A DNA stretch of 42,855 nucleotides, from contig CACZPR010000001.1 of the NCBI GenBank assembly GCA_902783155.1, forward strand, positions 1 through 42,855, read 5' to 3'. Position numbers and translations under genes: made by a program. Shown piece by piece: positions 31,346 to 39,594 of this stretch (positions are counted from its first letter, which is position 1; each line of letters begins with the position of its first letter). Origin of the DNA: an uncultured Spirochaetaceae bacterium (GTDB taxonomy: Bacteria; Spirochaetota; Spirochaetia; Treponematales; Treponemataceae). The notes beneath the pieces were generated by a model, which was not told the origin of the DNA, ran no database searches, and saw only the letters and a program-made list of their open reading frames with translations.

Positions 31346-33091
31346 TCACATCCCCTGTTTTTCTACCATGCTTTTGTACAATCCGCCTTGTTTCATAAGT
31401 TCATCATGCTTTCCATGTTCTGCAATCGAGCCGTTTTTTATAAGCAGAATATTGTCGGCGTTTCGGATTGTGTTCAGTCGGTGTGCGATTACGATAAGCG
31501 TTTTTCCCTGGCACAATTCGGAAATAGCTTCCTGAATAAAATGTTCGTTGTCGGCATCGACGCTTGCGGTGGCTTCGTCCAGAATAACGATCGGGGCATC
31601 CTTGAGCATACAACGTGCAATGGAAATCCGCTGCTGTTCTCCTCCGCTCAAACTTGCGCCGCCCTCACCAATCACAGTGTCGAATCCATTTGGAAGCTGC
31701 ATGATAAAATCGTAGCACCTTGCTTTTTTTGCGACTTCAATCACTTCTTCACGTGTGGCATCCGTTTTTCCCATTGCGATGTTGTTGAAGATTGTGTCCT
31801 GAAAAAGATAGACGCGCTGGAACACCATGCTGATGTTGTCCATAAGATTTGCGACAGGAACATTGCGTATATCTTTTCCGCGGATTTTTATGCTTCCGTT
31901 TTTCACGTCCCAAAATCGTGCAAGAAGATTTGCTATAGTTGATTTTCCGCCGCCGCTTGGTCCGACAAGCGCAACCATCTGTCCGCGATGAACATCAAAC
32001 GAAATGTCATGCAACGCAGATTTATCACCGTAGGAAAAGCTGACATTCTGATATGATATTTCAGGTTCGGAATCTGTTTCTCCAGCCTTAGGCAAAGTTT
32101 CCGTTCCGTCGTTACTGATTTCCGCTTCATCAAAAACACTTTCGATTCGGTCAAGGCATGCATCAGTTACCGTAAGACGCGCAACATTTCCGTAATATGC
32201 TTTCATTCCAGCAAAAGTGTCGAACAGAAACAAAATCATCCCCATCATAAACTCAATGCCTATGTTTCCGTTTGCGCACAAAAGATAGGAGACAAACAAA
32301 ACAGCCACCGTACCGATTCCGTAAGCAATCATATAGCTTGCCCACCATGGTGCATACGCCATTTCAAAACCGATTGCCTTGTCGCAGCTTTCTTCAAACG
32401 CCCTGTTCACTTCTTTTGATTTTTTTCCGAGCAGATTGAAAGTCTTGATGATTCCGATTCCTTCCGCAAATTCCAAAACCGCACCCGTCAGTTTCTGGCT
32501 GGCCTCCTGTTTTGCAACTGAATGTGAAATTGAAATCCTCGTCATAAGATTTCCAAAAAGCATAATCGGCAAAAGTCCCGCCACGCTTACAAGACCTAGC
32601 CGCCAATCAAGATAAAACATAAAACAAATCATAAGGCCCTGGGAAATGATGAATCCGACCAAATCTTCCAGAACCATCATGCAGTTTTCTTCTATAAAAT
32701 TCATGTCGGTCGCAAGTACGCTGCTCACTTTGCCGATATTTCCCTCAGAAAAATATCCCATGGAAAGTTTTCGGAAATGGTCTCCGAGCTGCATCCGTTT
32801 GTCAGCAAAAACTTTGAAACCGGCAGCCGATTGCAATCTGTCGGAAATGTTCTGCAGGACCGCCTGACAAACAACGCACGCCAAAAGCACAAGACCCGAA
32901 ATGAGACACATTTTTTTTGTGATTGTTCCCGTCATAAAAGCAGAGACAATCAAAAAGCAAAGCATGAGGGGAGCCTTCATAAAAAGTCCCTTGAAGAATC
33001 CTGGAATGTATGCGGCACGAATCTGGGTCTTGTAATTTCCGCATGAACTTACAAGCCTGTGCATCATTTTTATCATTGATTTATTTTTCAT
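31346..33091 (-). CDS. ABC exporter half-transporter (second gene of pair 1)
   Basis: A 581-aa TMD-NBD fusion. Walker A GPSGGGKSTIA, signature LSGGEQQRISIARC, Walker B IVILDEATASVDADN, switch His VIAHRLNTI. It begins 3 nt after its partner's stop. The TMD contains MGYFSEGNIGKVSSV, matching MGYFNKNSLGEITSV in the protein at 26933-28777, so these two are the B-type members of the duplicated cassettes. It has no repeat insertion. The linker before the NBD is acidic (DEAEISNDGTETL). The next gene downstream is tetR, which has its own promoter. Confidence 0.92.
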   Translation of the reverse strand: MKNKSMIKMMHRLVSSCGNYKTQIRAAYIPGFFKGLFMKAPLMLCFLIVSAFMTGTITKKMCLISGLVLLACVVCQAVLQNISDRLQSAAGFKVFADKRMQLGDHFRKLSMGYFSEGNIGKVSSVLATDMNFIEENCMMVLEDLVGFIISQGLMICFMFYLDWRLGLVSVAGLLPIMLFGNLMTRISISHSVAKQEASQKLTGAVLEFAEGIGIIKTFNLLGKKSKEVNRAFEESCDKAIGFEMAYAPWWASYMIAYGIGTVAVLFVSYLLCANGNIGIEFMMGMILFLFDTFAGMKAYYGNVARLTVTDACLDRIESVFDEAEISNDGTETLPKAGETDSEPEISYQNVSFSYGDKSALHDISFDVHRGQMVALVGPSGGGKSTIANLLARFWDVKNGSIKIRGKDIRNVPVANLMDNISMVFQRVYLFQDTIFNNIAMGKTDATREEVIEVAKKARCYDFIMQLPNGFDTVIGEGGASLSGGEQQRISIARCMLKDAPIVILDEATASVDADNEHFIQEAISELCQGKTLIVIAHRLNTIRNADNILLIKNGSIAEHGKHDELMKQGGLYKSMVEKQGM

Positions 33092-33094
33092 TTT

Positions 33095-34906
33095 TTATGC
33101 AATCCTCCAATTTGCGGCGGCGGTAGAAGCGTTCCAGAGTTTTTGATATTCCTCACAGTTTTTGACAAGCTCCTCATGCGTGCCTTCCGCAATAACATTT
33201 CCTTTTTTAAGCACACAGATTTTGTCCGCATTTTTTATGGAAGAAAGTCTGTGCGCAATCACAATTACCATTTTGTCTTTTACAATCTCACTGATTGCAG
33301 CATTCATTTTTTCTTCGTTTTCCGGATCCATAAAGGCAGTGGCTTCATCAAGTACAATGACTGGTGCGTTTTTCAAAATTGCACGTGCAAGTGAAATGCG
33401 CTGACGTTCACCGCCTGAAAGCTGTTTTCCGCTGTCACCTGCATTTGTGTCTATGCCTTTTGGGAAGCGTGACAAAAATTCATCGCACTGGGCGCGGTGG
33501 GCTGCATCCAAAACTTCTTCGCGCGTAGCATCCGGTCGTCCAATCAAAATGTTTTCATAGAGCGTTGTGTTAAAAAGAAACTGTTCCTGCGCGACATACG
33601 AAATCTGATTGTTCAGGGATTCGATTGACATGTCAGTTATATTCTGTCCGCCGATTGAAATTGAGCCGGAGTCCAAATCATAAAAATGGACAAGCAGTTT
33701 TGCGAGCGTTGATTTTCCGCTGCCTGATTCGCCGATGAGAGCGGTTGTCGTTCCTTGTTTGAGCCGCAGATTGATTCCATGCAGAACCTGTGCGTCCGGG
33801 GTTTTAGGGGTATCACCCCTAGGAGAGAGGGTAGCGGAAGACTGCGAAGCAGGCTGGAGTGAGGGGGAGACTTCCCCCTTCCTATAACTGAACTTCACAT
33901 CTTTAAATTCGACATCATAATTTTTGCCTTCAAAATTTTTCGTTCCGGATTTTATTGATTCACCGTTCATCAGTTTTTCAAGCTCGGCAATCTTGTAATT
34001 CAGCTGGGGAATTTTTCCGCCGAAACTTAGCGCACGTAAAATTGCAGACCCAACGGCAAACGACATGCACAAAACGAGAATCAGCTGGCTCAAATCGATT
34101 GTGCCGCTCAAAACAAGAAGACCACCAAACGGCAAAGTAAAAAGCGCAAGACACGGAAGAGTGCTATTGTAAACAGCCATCCACGGCCAGCACACCTTGT
34201 ACCATGTGAGAGTAAAATCACGGTAACCGCGGACCGCATCTCCAAAACGTCGGAAGCTGTCACCGTCTTTATTGAAAACTTTTATCGCTTCCATTCCGTT
34301 CACATATTCAATGATTGTGTTGTTCATTTTTTTTGCCGACTCGTAATAAGCGCCCATCAACTTTGTGCCGGCCTTCATCATCATGGTCATTCCAAAAGCA
34401 CCGAGCGGAATAGTTGCAAGAGTCAAAAGAGTGAGCCGCCAGTCCACAAAAAACATTGCAAGAATTACAACGAGCGGAACGGTAAGATTTGCAATGCCTT
34501 CTGGAATAGCGTGTGCAAGCAAAATTTCAATCTGGTCGATGTCATCCGTAAAAACACGTTTAATCTGTCCGGTACCGATTTCCTTTATGTTTCCGAGCGG
34601 CTGATTTTCCAATTTTGATTTTAATGAAACGCGGATATTTTTCAGAGTGTTGTAGGCGCTGATGTGTGAGAACGCAAGTCCACGGCTGTACAAAACTGCA
34701 TAGAGCGCAAGGCACACAAAAATTGCTGCGACACGGACAATCACAAAATGAAAACTCGGAAGCTCGTGATGGACTAGCGGAACAATCAGTTGATACAAAA
34801 AGAAATACGGAACAACGTTCGCAATGGTTCCGAGTGTTGTCAAAATCGATGCAATGACTGTGTATTTTTTATACTTTCCGATGTAGGGTGAGACAGATGA
34901 AATCAT
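33095..34906 (-). CDS. ABC exporter half-transporter (first gene of pair 1), carrying an in-frame repeat
   Basis: A 603-aa TMD-NBD fusion. Walker A GESGSGKSTLA, signature LSGGERQRISLARA, Walker B VIVLDEATAFMDPEN, switch His VIAHRLSSI. The A-loop FSYRKG is interrupted directly after: residues about 343-371 are encoded by the 84-bp repeat, inside the first beta hairpin of the NBD and before VLHGINLRLKQG. The site differs from that in the ABC gene at 26933, so the insertions were independent. AAGGA precedes the ATG. Two operators cover its promoter. Probably a heterodimer with the next gene product. Confidence 0.91.
   Translation of the reverse strand: MISSVSPYIGKYKKYTVIASILTTLGTIANVVPYFFLYQLIVPLVHHELPSFHFVIVRVAAIFVCLALYAVLYSRGLAFSHISAYNTLKNIRVSLKSKLENQPLGNIKEIGTGQIKRVFTDDIDQIEILLAHAIPEGIANLTVPLVVILAMFFVDWRLTLLTLATIPLGAFGMTMMMKAGTKLMGAYYESAKKMNNTIIEYVNGMEAIKVFNKDGDSFRRFGDAVRGYRDFTLTWYKVCWPWMAVYNSTLPCLALFTLPFGGLLVLSGTIDLSQLILVLCMSFAVGSAILRALSFGGKIPQLNYKIAELEKLMNGESIKSGTKNFEGKNYDVEFKDVKFSYRKGEVSPSLQPASQSSATLSPRGDTPKTPDAQVLHGINLRLKQGTTTALIGESGSGKSTLAKLLVHFYDLDSGSISIGGQNITDMSIESLNNQISYVAQEQFLFNTTLYENILIGRPDATREEVLDAAHRAQCDEFLSRFPKGIDTNAGDSGKQLSGGERQRISLARAILKNAPVIVLDEATAFMDPENEEKMNAAISEIVKDKMVIVIAHRLSSIKNADKICVLKKGNVIAEGTHEELVKNCEEYQKLWNASTAAANWRIA
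33795..33878 (-). repeat. 84-bp palindromic repeat, copy 2, inside an ABC gene
   Basis: About 92 percent identical to copy 1 over 84 bp, same strand and reading phase. Hairpins TAGGGGTATCACCCCTA and GGGGGAGACTTCCCCC lie near the two ends. Most differences lie in or beside the first hairpin, and some are compensatory (GGGGC/GCCCC becomes GGGGT/ACCCC). Confidence 0.9.
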
Positions 34907-34918
34907 AAAAGCTTCCTT

Positions 34919-34934
34919 GTTAGCATAAACTAAC
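34919..34934. promoter_or_regulatory. Operator site of the GTTAG-N6-CTAAC type (pair 1, proximal)
   Basis: GTTAGCATAAACTAAC, perfect 5-bp arms, downstream of the -10 box and next to the Shine-Dalgarno of the gene starting at 34906. Confidence 0.78.
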
Positions 34935-34942
34935 TTTTTTGA

Positions 34943-34958
34943 GTTAGATTATACTAAC
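34943..34958. promoter_or_regulatory. Operator site of the GTTAG-N6-CTAAC type (pair 1, distal)
   Basis: GTTAGATTATACTAAC; the arms extend to 7 bp (GAGTTAG/CTAACTC, 34941-34960). The central six bases are the -10 box read from the other strand, so a bound repressor would block it. It is 24 bp from the proximal site. Confidence 0.8.
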
Positions 34959-34976
34959 TCGCAATTATGATGTCTA
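34948..34976 (-). promoter_or_regulatory. Promoter of ABC pair 1
   Basis: On the minus strand -35 TAGACA (34971-34976), 17-nt spacer, -10 TATAAT (34948-34953). Confidence 0.75.
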
Positions 34977-35009
34977 CCCTAAAATCAGAATTTTTTTTAA
35001 ACAAGCAAC

Positions 35010-35855
35010 TTATTTTCTTACAAATTTTCCAACCACAAAACAGATGATAAATACAACAATATCTATTGCAACAATTGTTGCTCCTACCGGCGTTCCTGCA
35101 ATTATGGAAATCAACATTCCGATAACCGCGCACAGTGTAGAAATTATTGCGGAAGAAATTGTCACAAGTTTGAAGCTTTTGAAAATCCTCATCGCGCTCA
35201 TGGCGGGGAATATTATGAGTGCCGAAATCAAAAGGGAGCCTACAAGATTCATCGCAAGAACAATCACTATTGCAATGACCACGGCAATCAGGAAATTGTA
35301 CAGATTCGTCTTCACTCCGATAGCATTTGCAAAGGTTTCGTCAAATGCCAGCGCAAAGAATTTGTTGTAGCTCACGATAAAAAAGATTACAACCGCAATG
35401 CTCAGGACAATGCTCAGGACAACTTCCGCTTTTCTTAGCGTAAGGATTGAGGTTGAGCCGAAAAGTGTAGTACAGACATCGCCGGAAAGATTAGACGACG
35501 GCTTAAAAATATTCATCAAAAGATATCCAAGTGCAAGGCTTCCTACAGAAATCATTGCGATTGCAGCATCGCCTTTTATCTTGCGTTTTGCTCCACCGCA
35601 CAAAAGAAGGATTGCACACGCTATGGTCATCGGGAGGACAATAAGCATGTCATTCGTAAGTCCGAACACAGCGGCAAAAGACATTGCACCGAACGCAACA
35701 TGGGAAAGTCCGTCGCCGATATATGAAAAGCGTCTCAAAACAAGCGTAACGCCAAGCAATGAAGAACAGAGCGCAATGAGAGTGCCTGTTATTAGAGCGT
35801 ATCTTACAAATGGAAAAGAAAAATACAATGAAAATGTTTCAAATAAATTACTCAT
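35010..35855 (-). CDS. znuB: Zinc ABC transporter permease
   Basis: A 281-aa ABC-3 family permease with about eight membrane segments. FSYIGDGLSHVAFGAMSFAAVFG is the typical ABC-3 block, and SVGSLALGYLLMN and GVKTNLYNFLIAVVIAIVIVLA are further conserved regions. It would form the membrane channel of a Zn2+ (or Mn2+) importer with the ATPase encoded upstream, which it overlaps by ATGA. It is the last gene of the zinc operon and is followed directly by the promoter of ABC pair 1. Confidence 0.92.
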   Translation of the reverse strand: MSNLFETFSLYFSFPFVRYALITGTLIALCSSLLGVTLVLRRFSYIGDGLSHVAFGAMSFAAVFGLTNDMLIVLPMTIACAILLLCGGAKRKIKGDAAIAMISVGSLALGYLLMNIFKPSSNLSGDVCTTLFGSTSILTLRKAEVVLSIVLSIAVVIFFIVSYNKFFALAFDETFANAIGVKTNLYNFLIAVVIAIVIVLAMNLVGSLLISALIIFPAMSAMRIFKSFKLVTISSAIISTLCAVIGMLISIIAGTPVGATIVAIDIVVFIICFVVGKFVRK

Positions 35856-36535
35856 TTTGTTTCTCCCAAAAAATATTTTCCCTGTTCAGTTTTGGCGAAC
35901 TCCTCTTTTGTTCCGAAAAACTGTCCGCTTCCTATGGCAAGAATGTGGCTCGCATTTTTGATGGCCTGCATGTCGTGCGTTATCATAATGATTGTAAGGC
36001 CCTCTTTATTTATGTCCTTTGAAAACTCGTATAATTCTTCCGTTATTTTTGGATCAAGCCCCGCAACAGGTTCATCAAGCACAAGCAGTTTTTGGGCAGA
36101 ACACATGGCACGTGCCAACAAGACTCTCTGCTTTTGTCCGCCGGAAAGTTCTCGGAAACTTTTTTTTGCAAAATTCTCTATGCCGAAACGTTCCATATTT
36201 TTGCGGGCAGCCTGTTTTTCGTTTTTTCCGTAAAAAAACCATATTTTTCCTAAAAAACCTGACAGCACAATTTCTTCAACCGTGGCCGGGAAATCCTTTT
36301 GAACAACAGTCTGCTGCGGAAGATAGCCCAACTCCGTTTTTTTATAATGCCGCTCTATTTTTCCAGAAAGCGGTTTTTGCAGTTCGAGTATGGTCTTTAT
36401 CAATGTTGATTTTCCCGCTCCATTTTCCCCGATGACGCAAAGATAGTCACCCTGATTTACGGAAAAACTTATGCCGCTGGCAACACCTTTTCCCTCATAA
36501 CCGACACAAAGATTTTCGCAATTTAAAAGAATCAT
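35852..36535 (-). CDS. znuC: Zinc ABC transporter ATP-binding protein
   Basis: A 227-aa ATPase. Walker A GENGAGKSTL, Q-loop LGYLPQQT, signature LSGGQKQRVLLARA, Walker B LLVLDEPVAGLDP, switch His MITHDM. The start at 36535 (MILLNCENLC) has GGAGG nearby and overlaps the upstream stop by ATGA; an in-frame ATG 48 nt upstream lies within the preceding gene and is less likely. It energises metal uptake with the ZnuB-like permease and the ZnuA-like binding protein. Confidence 0.92.
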   Translation of the reverse strand: MILLNCENLCVGYEGKGVASGISFSVNQGDYLCVIGENGAGKSTLIKTILELQKPLSGKIERHYKKTELGYLPQQTVVQKDFPATVEEIVLSGFLGKIWFFYGKNEKQAARKNMERFGIENFAKKSFRELSGGQKQRVLLARAMCSAQKLLVLDEPVAGLDPKITEELYEFSKDINKEGLTIIMITHDMQAIKNASHILAIGSGQFFGTKEEFAKTEQGKYFLGETK

Positions 36536-36960
36536 CTCCAGGCCTCCAAAACAGCATCCTTTAATCCGATATTTACAAACCATCCGTCGTTTTCATAAAA
36601 AAAAGTTCCCGAAACAGTTATTTCTGAAAAAACAGGCGGATAGTCCGTTGGATATTTATAATTTCCTTTTAGGCGAAACTCAAGTCCCTGCATACAACAT
36701 GCGGTCGCATCCTGAACAATACATGCAAACACAGGTTTTGGACGATCTTCCGTGACGGCATAAAACATTCCCTTCATTCGGACTGTCTTTCCTGCGTATT
36801 TTTGCGGTTCGTACATCATGTTATAAACTTCCGAATAAACCATGATTCCGCTAAGACGGGAAAGGTCAACATCCACTTTTTGAAATCCGGCGCAAAATCC
36901 ACTTTGCGTAAAGACAAGTAGAATCATAAGTACCAAGCCTACTTTTTTTGCTATTTTCAT
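36532..36960 (-). CDS. Small secreted Cys-containing protein of the zinc operon
   Basis: A 142-aa protein with a signal peptide (KKVGLVLMILLVFTQSGFC). The mature part is beta-rich with an OB-like pattern: YAGKTVRMKGMFYAV, CIVQDATACCMQGLEF and EITVSGTFFYENDGWF. Three cysteines in CIVQDATACC could bind metal. ATG 36960 is preferred to one 21 nt upstream because AGGAGG precedes it. Similar genes appear to accompany zinc transporters in anaerobes, but I cannot name the family with certainty. It lies between znuA and znuC and overlaps znuC by ATGA, so a role in periplasmic zinc handling is likely (inference). Confidence 0.75.
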   Translation of the reverse strand: MKIAKKVGLVLMILLVFTQSGFCAGFQKVDVDLSRLSGIMVYSEVYNMMYEPQKYAGKTVRMKGMFYAVTEDRPKPVFACIVQDATACCMQGLEFRLKGNYKYPTDYPPVFSEITVSGTFFYENDGWFVNIGLKDAVLEAWR

Positions 36961-36979
36961 GCCGCCTCCTTGCAATGAC

Positions 36980-37008
36980 AAAAGACACCTTTTTAAAAGA
37001 TGCCTTTT
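36980..37008 (-). other. Intercistronic hairpin after znuA
   Basis: 13-bp stem (36980-36992 with 36996-37008, two G-U pairs) with a 3-nt loop between the znuA stop and the next start. It lacks a separate U tract, so it could be a 3'-protecting hairpin giving more ZnuA than transporter subunits, or a weak terminator. Confidence 0.45.
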
Positions 37009-37038
37009 GCCGTTTATAAATAAGTCTTGTGAAATATC

Positions 37039-38040
37039 TTACTTCAAAGCTTCTTTCAGCACTTCAAGATTTTTCTGCATGATTCCGAGATATGTCGCAC
37101 CTTTTTTGATGTCATTCTGGGTTACAGACTGCATTGAATCAAGAGTCAGGATTTTTGCTTTTTTATTTTTGCTCGATTCAATTATCGTGCGGGCAATCTT
37201 TCCGTTTCCGCTTTCAATCTGGCAGACATTCTTGAGTCCAAGCTCGTCAACCTTTTTTGCAAGGAACACGATTGTCTCAAAACTTGCCTCAGTTTCGGCA
37301 GAGCAACCGACAAATGCAGCATAATATTTCAGGCCATAATCATCAACAAGGTAGCGGAATGGGAAACGGTCGCCAAAGAGCAAAGTCTTTGTTTTTCCAT
37401 TTTTAACGGCGGCGGCAAAATCTGAATCCAGCTTGTCGAGCTTTGCAGAATATGAAGCGCAGTTTGCTTTGTATGTCGCGGCATTTTTTGAATCCTTTGC
37501 GCAGAGTGCATTGCAGATTTCGGCACACAGAATTTTTGCATTGCGGACGGAAAGCCACACATGCTCGTCATACTCCAGTTCCTCTTCATCGCTTGAATGA
37601 TGGTGGTGATGTTCATGCTCATGCTCATCTTCATCCTCATCGTGATGATGTTCATGCTCGTCCTCTTCCTGCATTCCCTCAACAACTTCCTCTTCCTTTA
37701 CTCTGTCGCCAAGAACTTCCATCAGGTTGATTACCTTCATGTTTTTGTTTCTTGCACTTTTGAGTACGCCATCAACCCACTCGTCGCTTTCGCCACCAAC
37801 GTAGATGAAAATATCCGCCGTGCTGATTTTTGCGATGTCTTGGATTGACGGCTGGTAGGAATGTAAATCAACCCCATTTCCAATCAGCAGGGTGATTTCC
37901 GCATCCTTTGTCTTGTTTCCGACAATCTGCTTTACCCAGTCATACTCCGGGAAAATTGTCGTCACTATTTTTGTTTTTGCAAAAGTCGCGCTGGCTGCCA
38001 AAACCATTGCACAGCCTATTAAAAATTTCTTAATGCTCAT
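37039..38040 (-). CDS. znuA: Zinc-binding lipoprotein-like solute-binding protein ZnuA/AdcA type
   Basis: A 333-aa periplasmic metal-binding protein with signal peptide ending ATFA near residue 21. Metal ligands are H60 in GVDLHSYQ and H160 in DEHVWLS. A His/Asp/Glu-rich loop spans about 126-149 (EDEHEHHHDEDEDEHEHEHH), typical of zinc-specific binding proteins. The third His motif of classical ZnuA (HxAFxY) is replaced by FGDRFPFRYLVDDYGL, followed by GCSAETEASF, so the metal site may use other ligands. AAGGAG precedes the ATG. It follows the CobW gene by 15 nt in the same operon. Confidence 0.92.
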   Translation of the reverse strand: MSIKKFLIGCAMVLAASATFAKTKIVTTIFPEYDWVKQIVGNKTKDAEITLLIGNGVDLHSYQPSIQDIAKISTADIFIYVGGESDEWVDGVLKSARNKNMKVINLMEVLGDRVKEEEVVEGMQEEDEHEHHHDEDEDEHEHEHHHHHSSDEEELEYDEHVWLSVRNAKILCAEICNALCAKDSKNAATYKANCASYSAKLDKLDSDFAAAVKNGKTKTLLFGDRFPFRYLVDDYGLKYYAAFVGCSAETEASFETIVFLAKKVDELGLKNVCQIESGNGKIARTIIESSKNKKAKILTLDSMQSVTQNDIKKGATYLGIMQKNLEVLKEALK

Positions 38041-38055
38041 TTTGTTCTCCTTGTT

Positions 38056-39213
38056 TTAAGCTATTGCCTTTTCATCAAGGCACTTTTCGAGTTCGGCCTG
38101 AATTGCTTCTTTGTCGTAGCCTTTCCCGATTATTACAATCTGATTCTCTCTATCTCCGAATTCCTCGTCCCAGCTTTCCTTCACATCAGGATTCTGTTCA
38201 AGGTATGCATTTTTCTGCTCTTCCACCAAAGCATCAATCCAGTAAGAAACTTCCATTACAGAAGAATTTCTTCCGGCCTGCTCGAACAACTGAACATCCG
38301 CATCCGCATCGGAAAACCAGATGTAGCCCTTTGAACGGATAAGTTCGCGCGGGTAACGGTTGTTCACAAAATCCATAAAACGCTCGCGGTTGAACGGCCT
38401 CTTTTCCTCAAACACAAATGATGATATTCCGTATTCACCGATGCATCCCTGAGTGGCGCGGTTCGGTTCATTCAAACTGTTGATTGCTTTCTGGATTGCG
38501 GATGATGAGTCAATCTGCTCAAAGTTGAACGGCTCCTTCGTCATAATTTTTTCAATGTCGATTTCACCGTTCACACTGCGGATAATCGGGGCGCGGTTTT
38601 GGAATTCACGCACGATTTTTTCTACTTCCGCAAGCTGCTCTTCGTTCAGAAGGTCACATTTGTTCAGCACGATGAAATTGCAGAATTCAATCTGGTCAAC
38701 GATGAGAGTGGAAACTTCCTCGTCCGTAAGATTGTTCTGGTCAATCTTTTCTTTTTCCTCCTGCTTCTTTTTCAAATCAGAAAGGAACTCCCGGTAGATT
38801 CTGTCCGCATCAATAACCGTAACAACCGAAGTCAAATAAACATTTGTGTCTGGATTGTCTTCCTCGTAAGCAAGAAAACTCGCGCTGACTGCTCCCGGGT
38901 CACTTATGCCTGAAGCTTCGACAAACACAACTTCAACGGAATCCAGCTTGGAGATTTTTTCAATCTGCTGGATGAATTCGTCGCGCAATGTGCAGCAGAT
39001 GCATCCGTTTTGAAGTTCAAACATGGGACATTCGGCAACATTCGTTCCGTTTTTTTTCAGAATCTCCGCATCCACATTAATGCTGCCCATGTCATTGACA
39101 ATAAGCGCAACCTTTCTTTTTTCCTGACGGAGCAAATTGTTCAAAAGTGTCGTCTTTCCCGAACCAAGATAGCCCGTAATAAGAACGACCGGCTTTTTAT
39201 CTGTTTTTTTCAT
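38056..39213 (-). CDS. CobW/COG0523 GTPase, putative zinc metallochaperone
   Basis: A 385-aa G3E-family GTPase. P-loop ITGYLGSGKTTLLNNLL, metal-binding CxCC in NGCICCTLRDEF, FVEASGISDPG (Walker B region) and LNKCDLL (NKxD). The C-terminal CobW_C domain includes FEEKRPFNRERFMDFV. In zinc-regulated operons such proteins are thought to deliver zinc to client proteins under limitation. The start at 39213 places the P-loop near the N-terminus as is usual, with AGGA 10 nt upstream; an in-frame ATG at 39264 has poorer context. Its Shine-Dalgarno is covered by an inverted repeat with the upstream gene's 3' end. Confidence 0.92.
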   Translation of the reverse strand: MKKTDKKPVVLITGYLGSGKTTLLNNLLRQEKRKVALIVNDMGSINVDAEILKKNGTNVAECPMFELQNGCICCTLRDEFIQQIEKISKLDSVEVVFVEASGISDPGAVSASFLAYEEDNPDTNVYLTSVVTVIDADRIYREFLSDLKKKQEEKEKIDQNNLTDEEVSTLIVDQIEFCNFIVLNKCDLLNEEQLAEVEKIVREFQNRAPIIRSVNGEIDIEKIMTKEPFNFEQIDSSSAIQKAINSLNEPNRATQGCIGEYGISSFVFEEKRPFNRERFMDFVNNRYPRELIRSKGYIWFSDADADVQLFEQAGRNSSVMEVSYWIDALVEEQKNAYLEQNPDVKESWDEEFGDRENQIVIIGKGYDKEAIQAELEKCLDEKAIA

Positions 39214-39218
39214 TTTAA

Positions 39219-39291
39219 TTTTTCCTGTAATTTTTTGTAGAATATGTTTTCGGACAATACTCATGCCTGAAAATTGGATTTACAGGAAAAA
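39219..39291 (-). promoter_or_regulatory. Inverted repeat masking the cobW Shine-Dalgarno
   Basis: TTTTTCCTGTAA (39219-39230) and TTACAGGAAAAA (39280-39291) are perfect 12-bp inverted repeats 49 nt apart. In the mRNA the first arm lies directly after the stop codon of the 100-aa gene and the second contains the AGGA used for cobW. Translation control by folding is inferred. Confidence 0.55.
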
Positions 39292-39594
39292 CTAAATTGT
39301 GAGTTTTGTTTTTTGGGTTATCGGTGTAATTGAGAATATATATATAGAAGAAATTAGAATCGAAATCAGAGCAAAGACGGATGGAACGGCTTTTGAAACG
39401 GGGGATGAAAATCCAAAAAAGCGGAATGAACTGTGAACAATCTGCAACAGCATACAGACGGGACAGTTTTCATCTTCACAATGATTGCTGGCATGGTCGG
39501 CATGGAGGACTTCAAAAAGGAGGGTTGAAAACAATGCGAGAACAAGTAAAACAGCGATTAGGGAATAAGTTTTGGAAAATCTGATTCTGCCCAT
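39292..39594 (-). CDS. Small membrane protein with a Cys/His cluster
   Basis: A 100-aa protein with two membrane segments (SLIAVLLVLALFSTLLFEV and VFALISILISSIYIFSI). Between them lies LHADHASNHCEDENCPVCML, a His/Cys-rich loop likely to bind metal outside the membrane. ATG 39594 shares one base with the stop of the Fur-family gene (TGATG), so translation is coupled; a GTG directly before it is a less likely start. I do not know a named family. Position in the zinc operon suggests a sensor, chaperone or transporter accessory. Confidence 0.75.
   Translation of the reverse strand: MGRIRFSKTYSLIAVLLVLALFSTLLFEVLHADHASNHCEDENCPVCMLLQIVHSSFRFFGFSSPVSKAVPSVFALISILISSIYIFSITPITQKTKLTI

Noticed and set aside
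37600-37700. Short tandem CAT-rich DNA as a CRISPR or microsatellite
   Set aside because: It is the coding sequence of the His/Asp/Glu-rich loop of the ZnuA-like protein.
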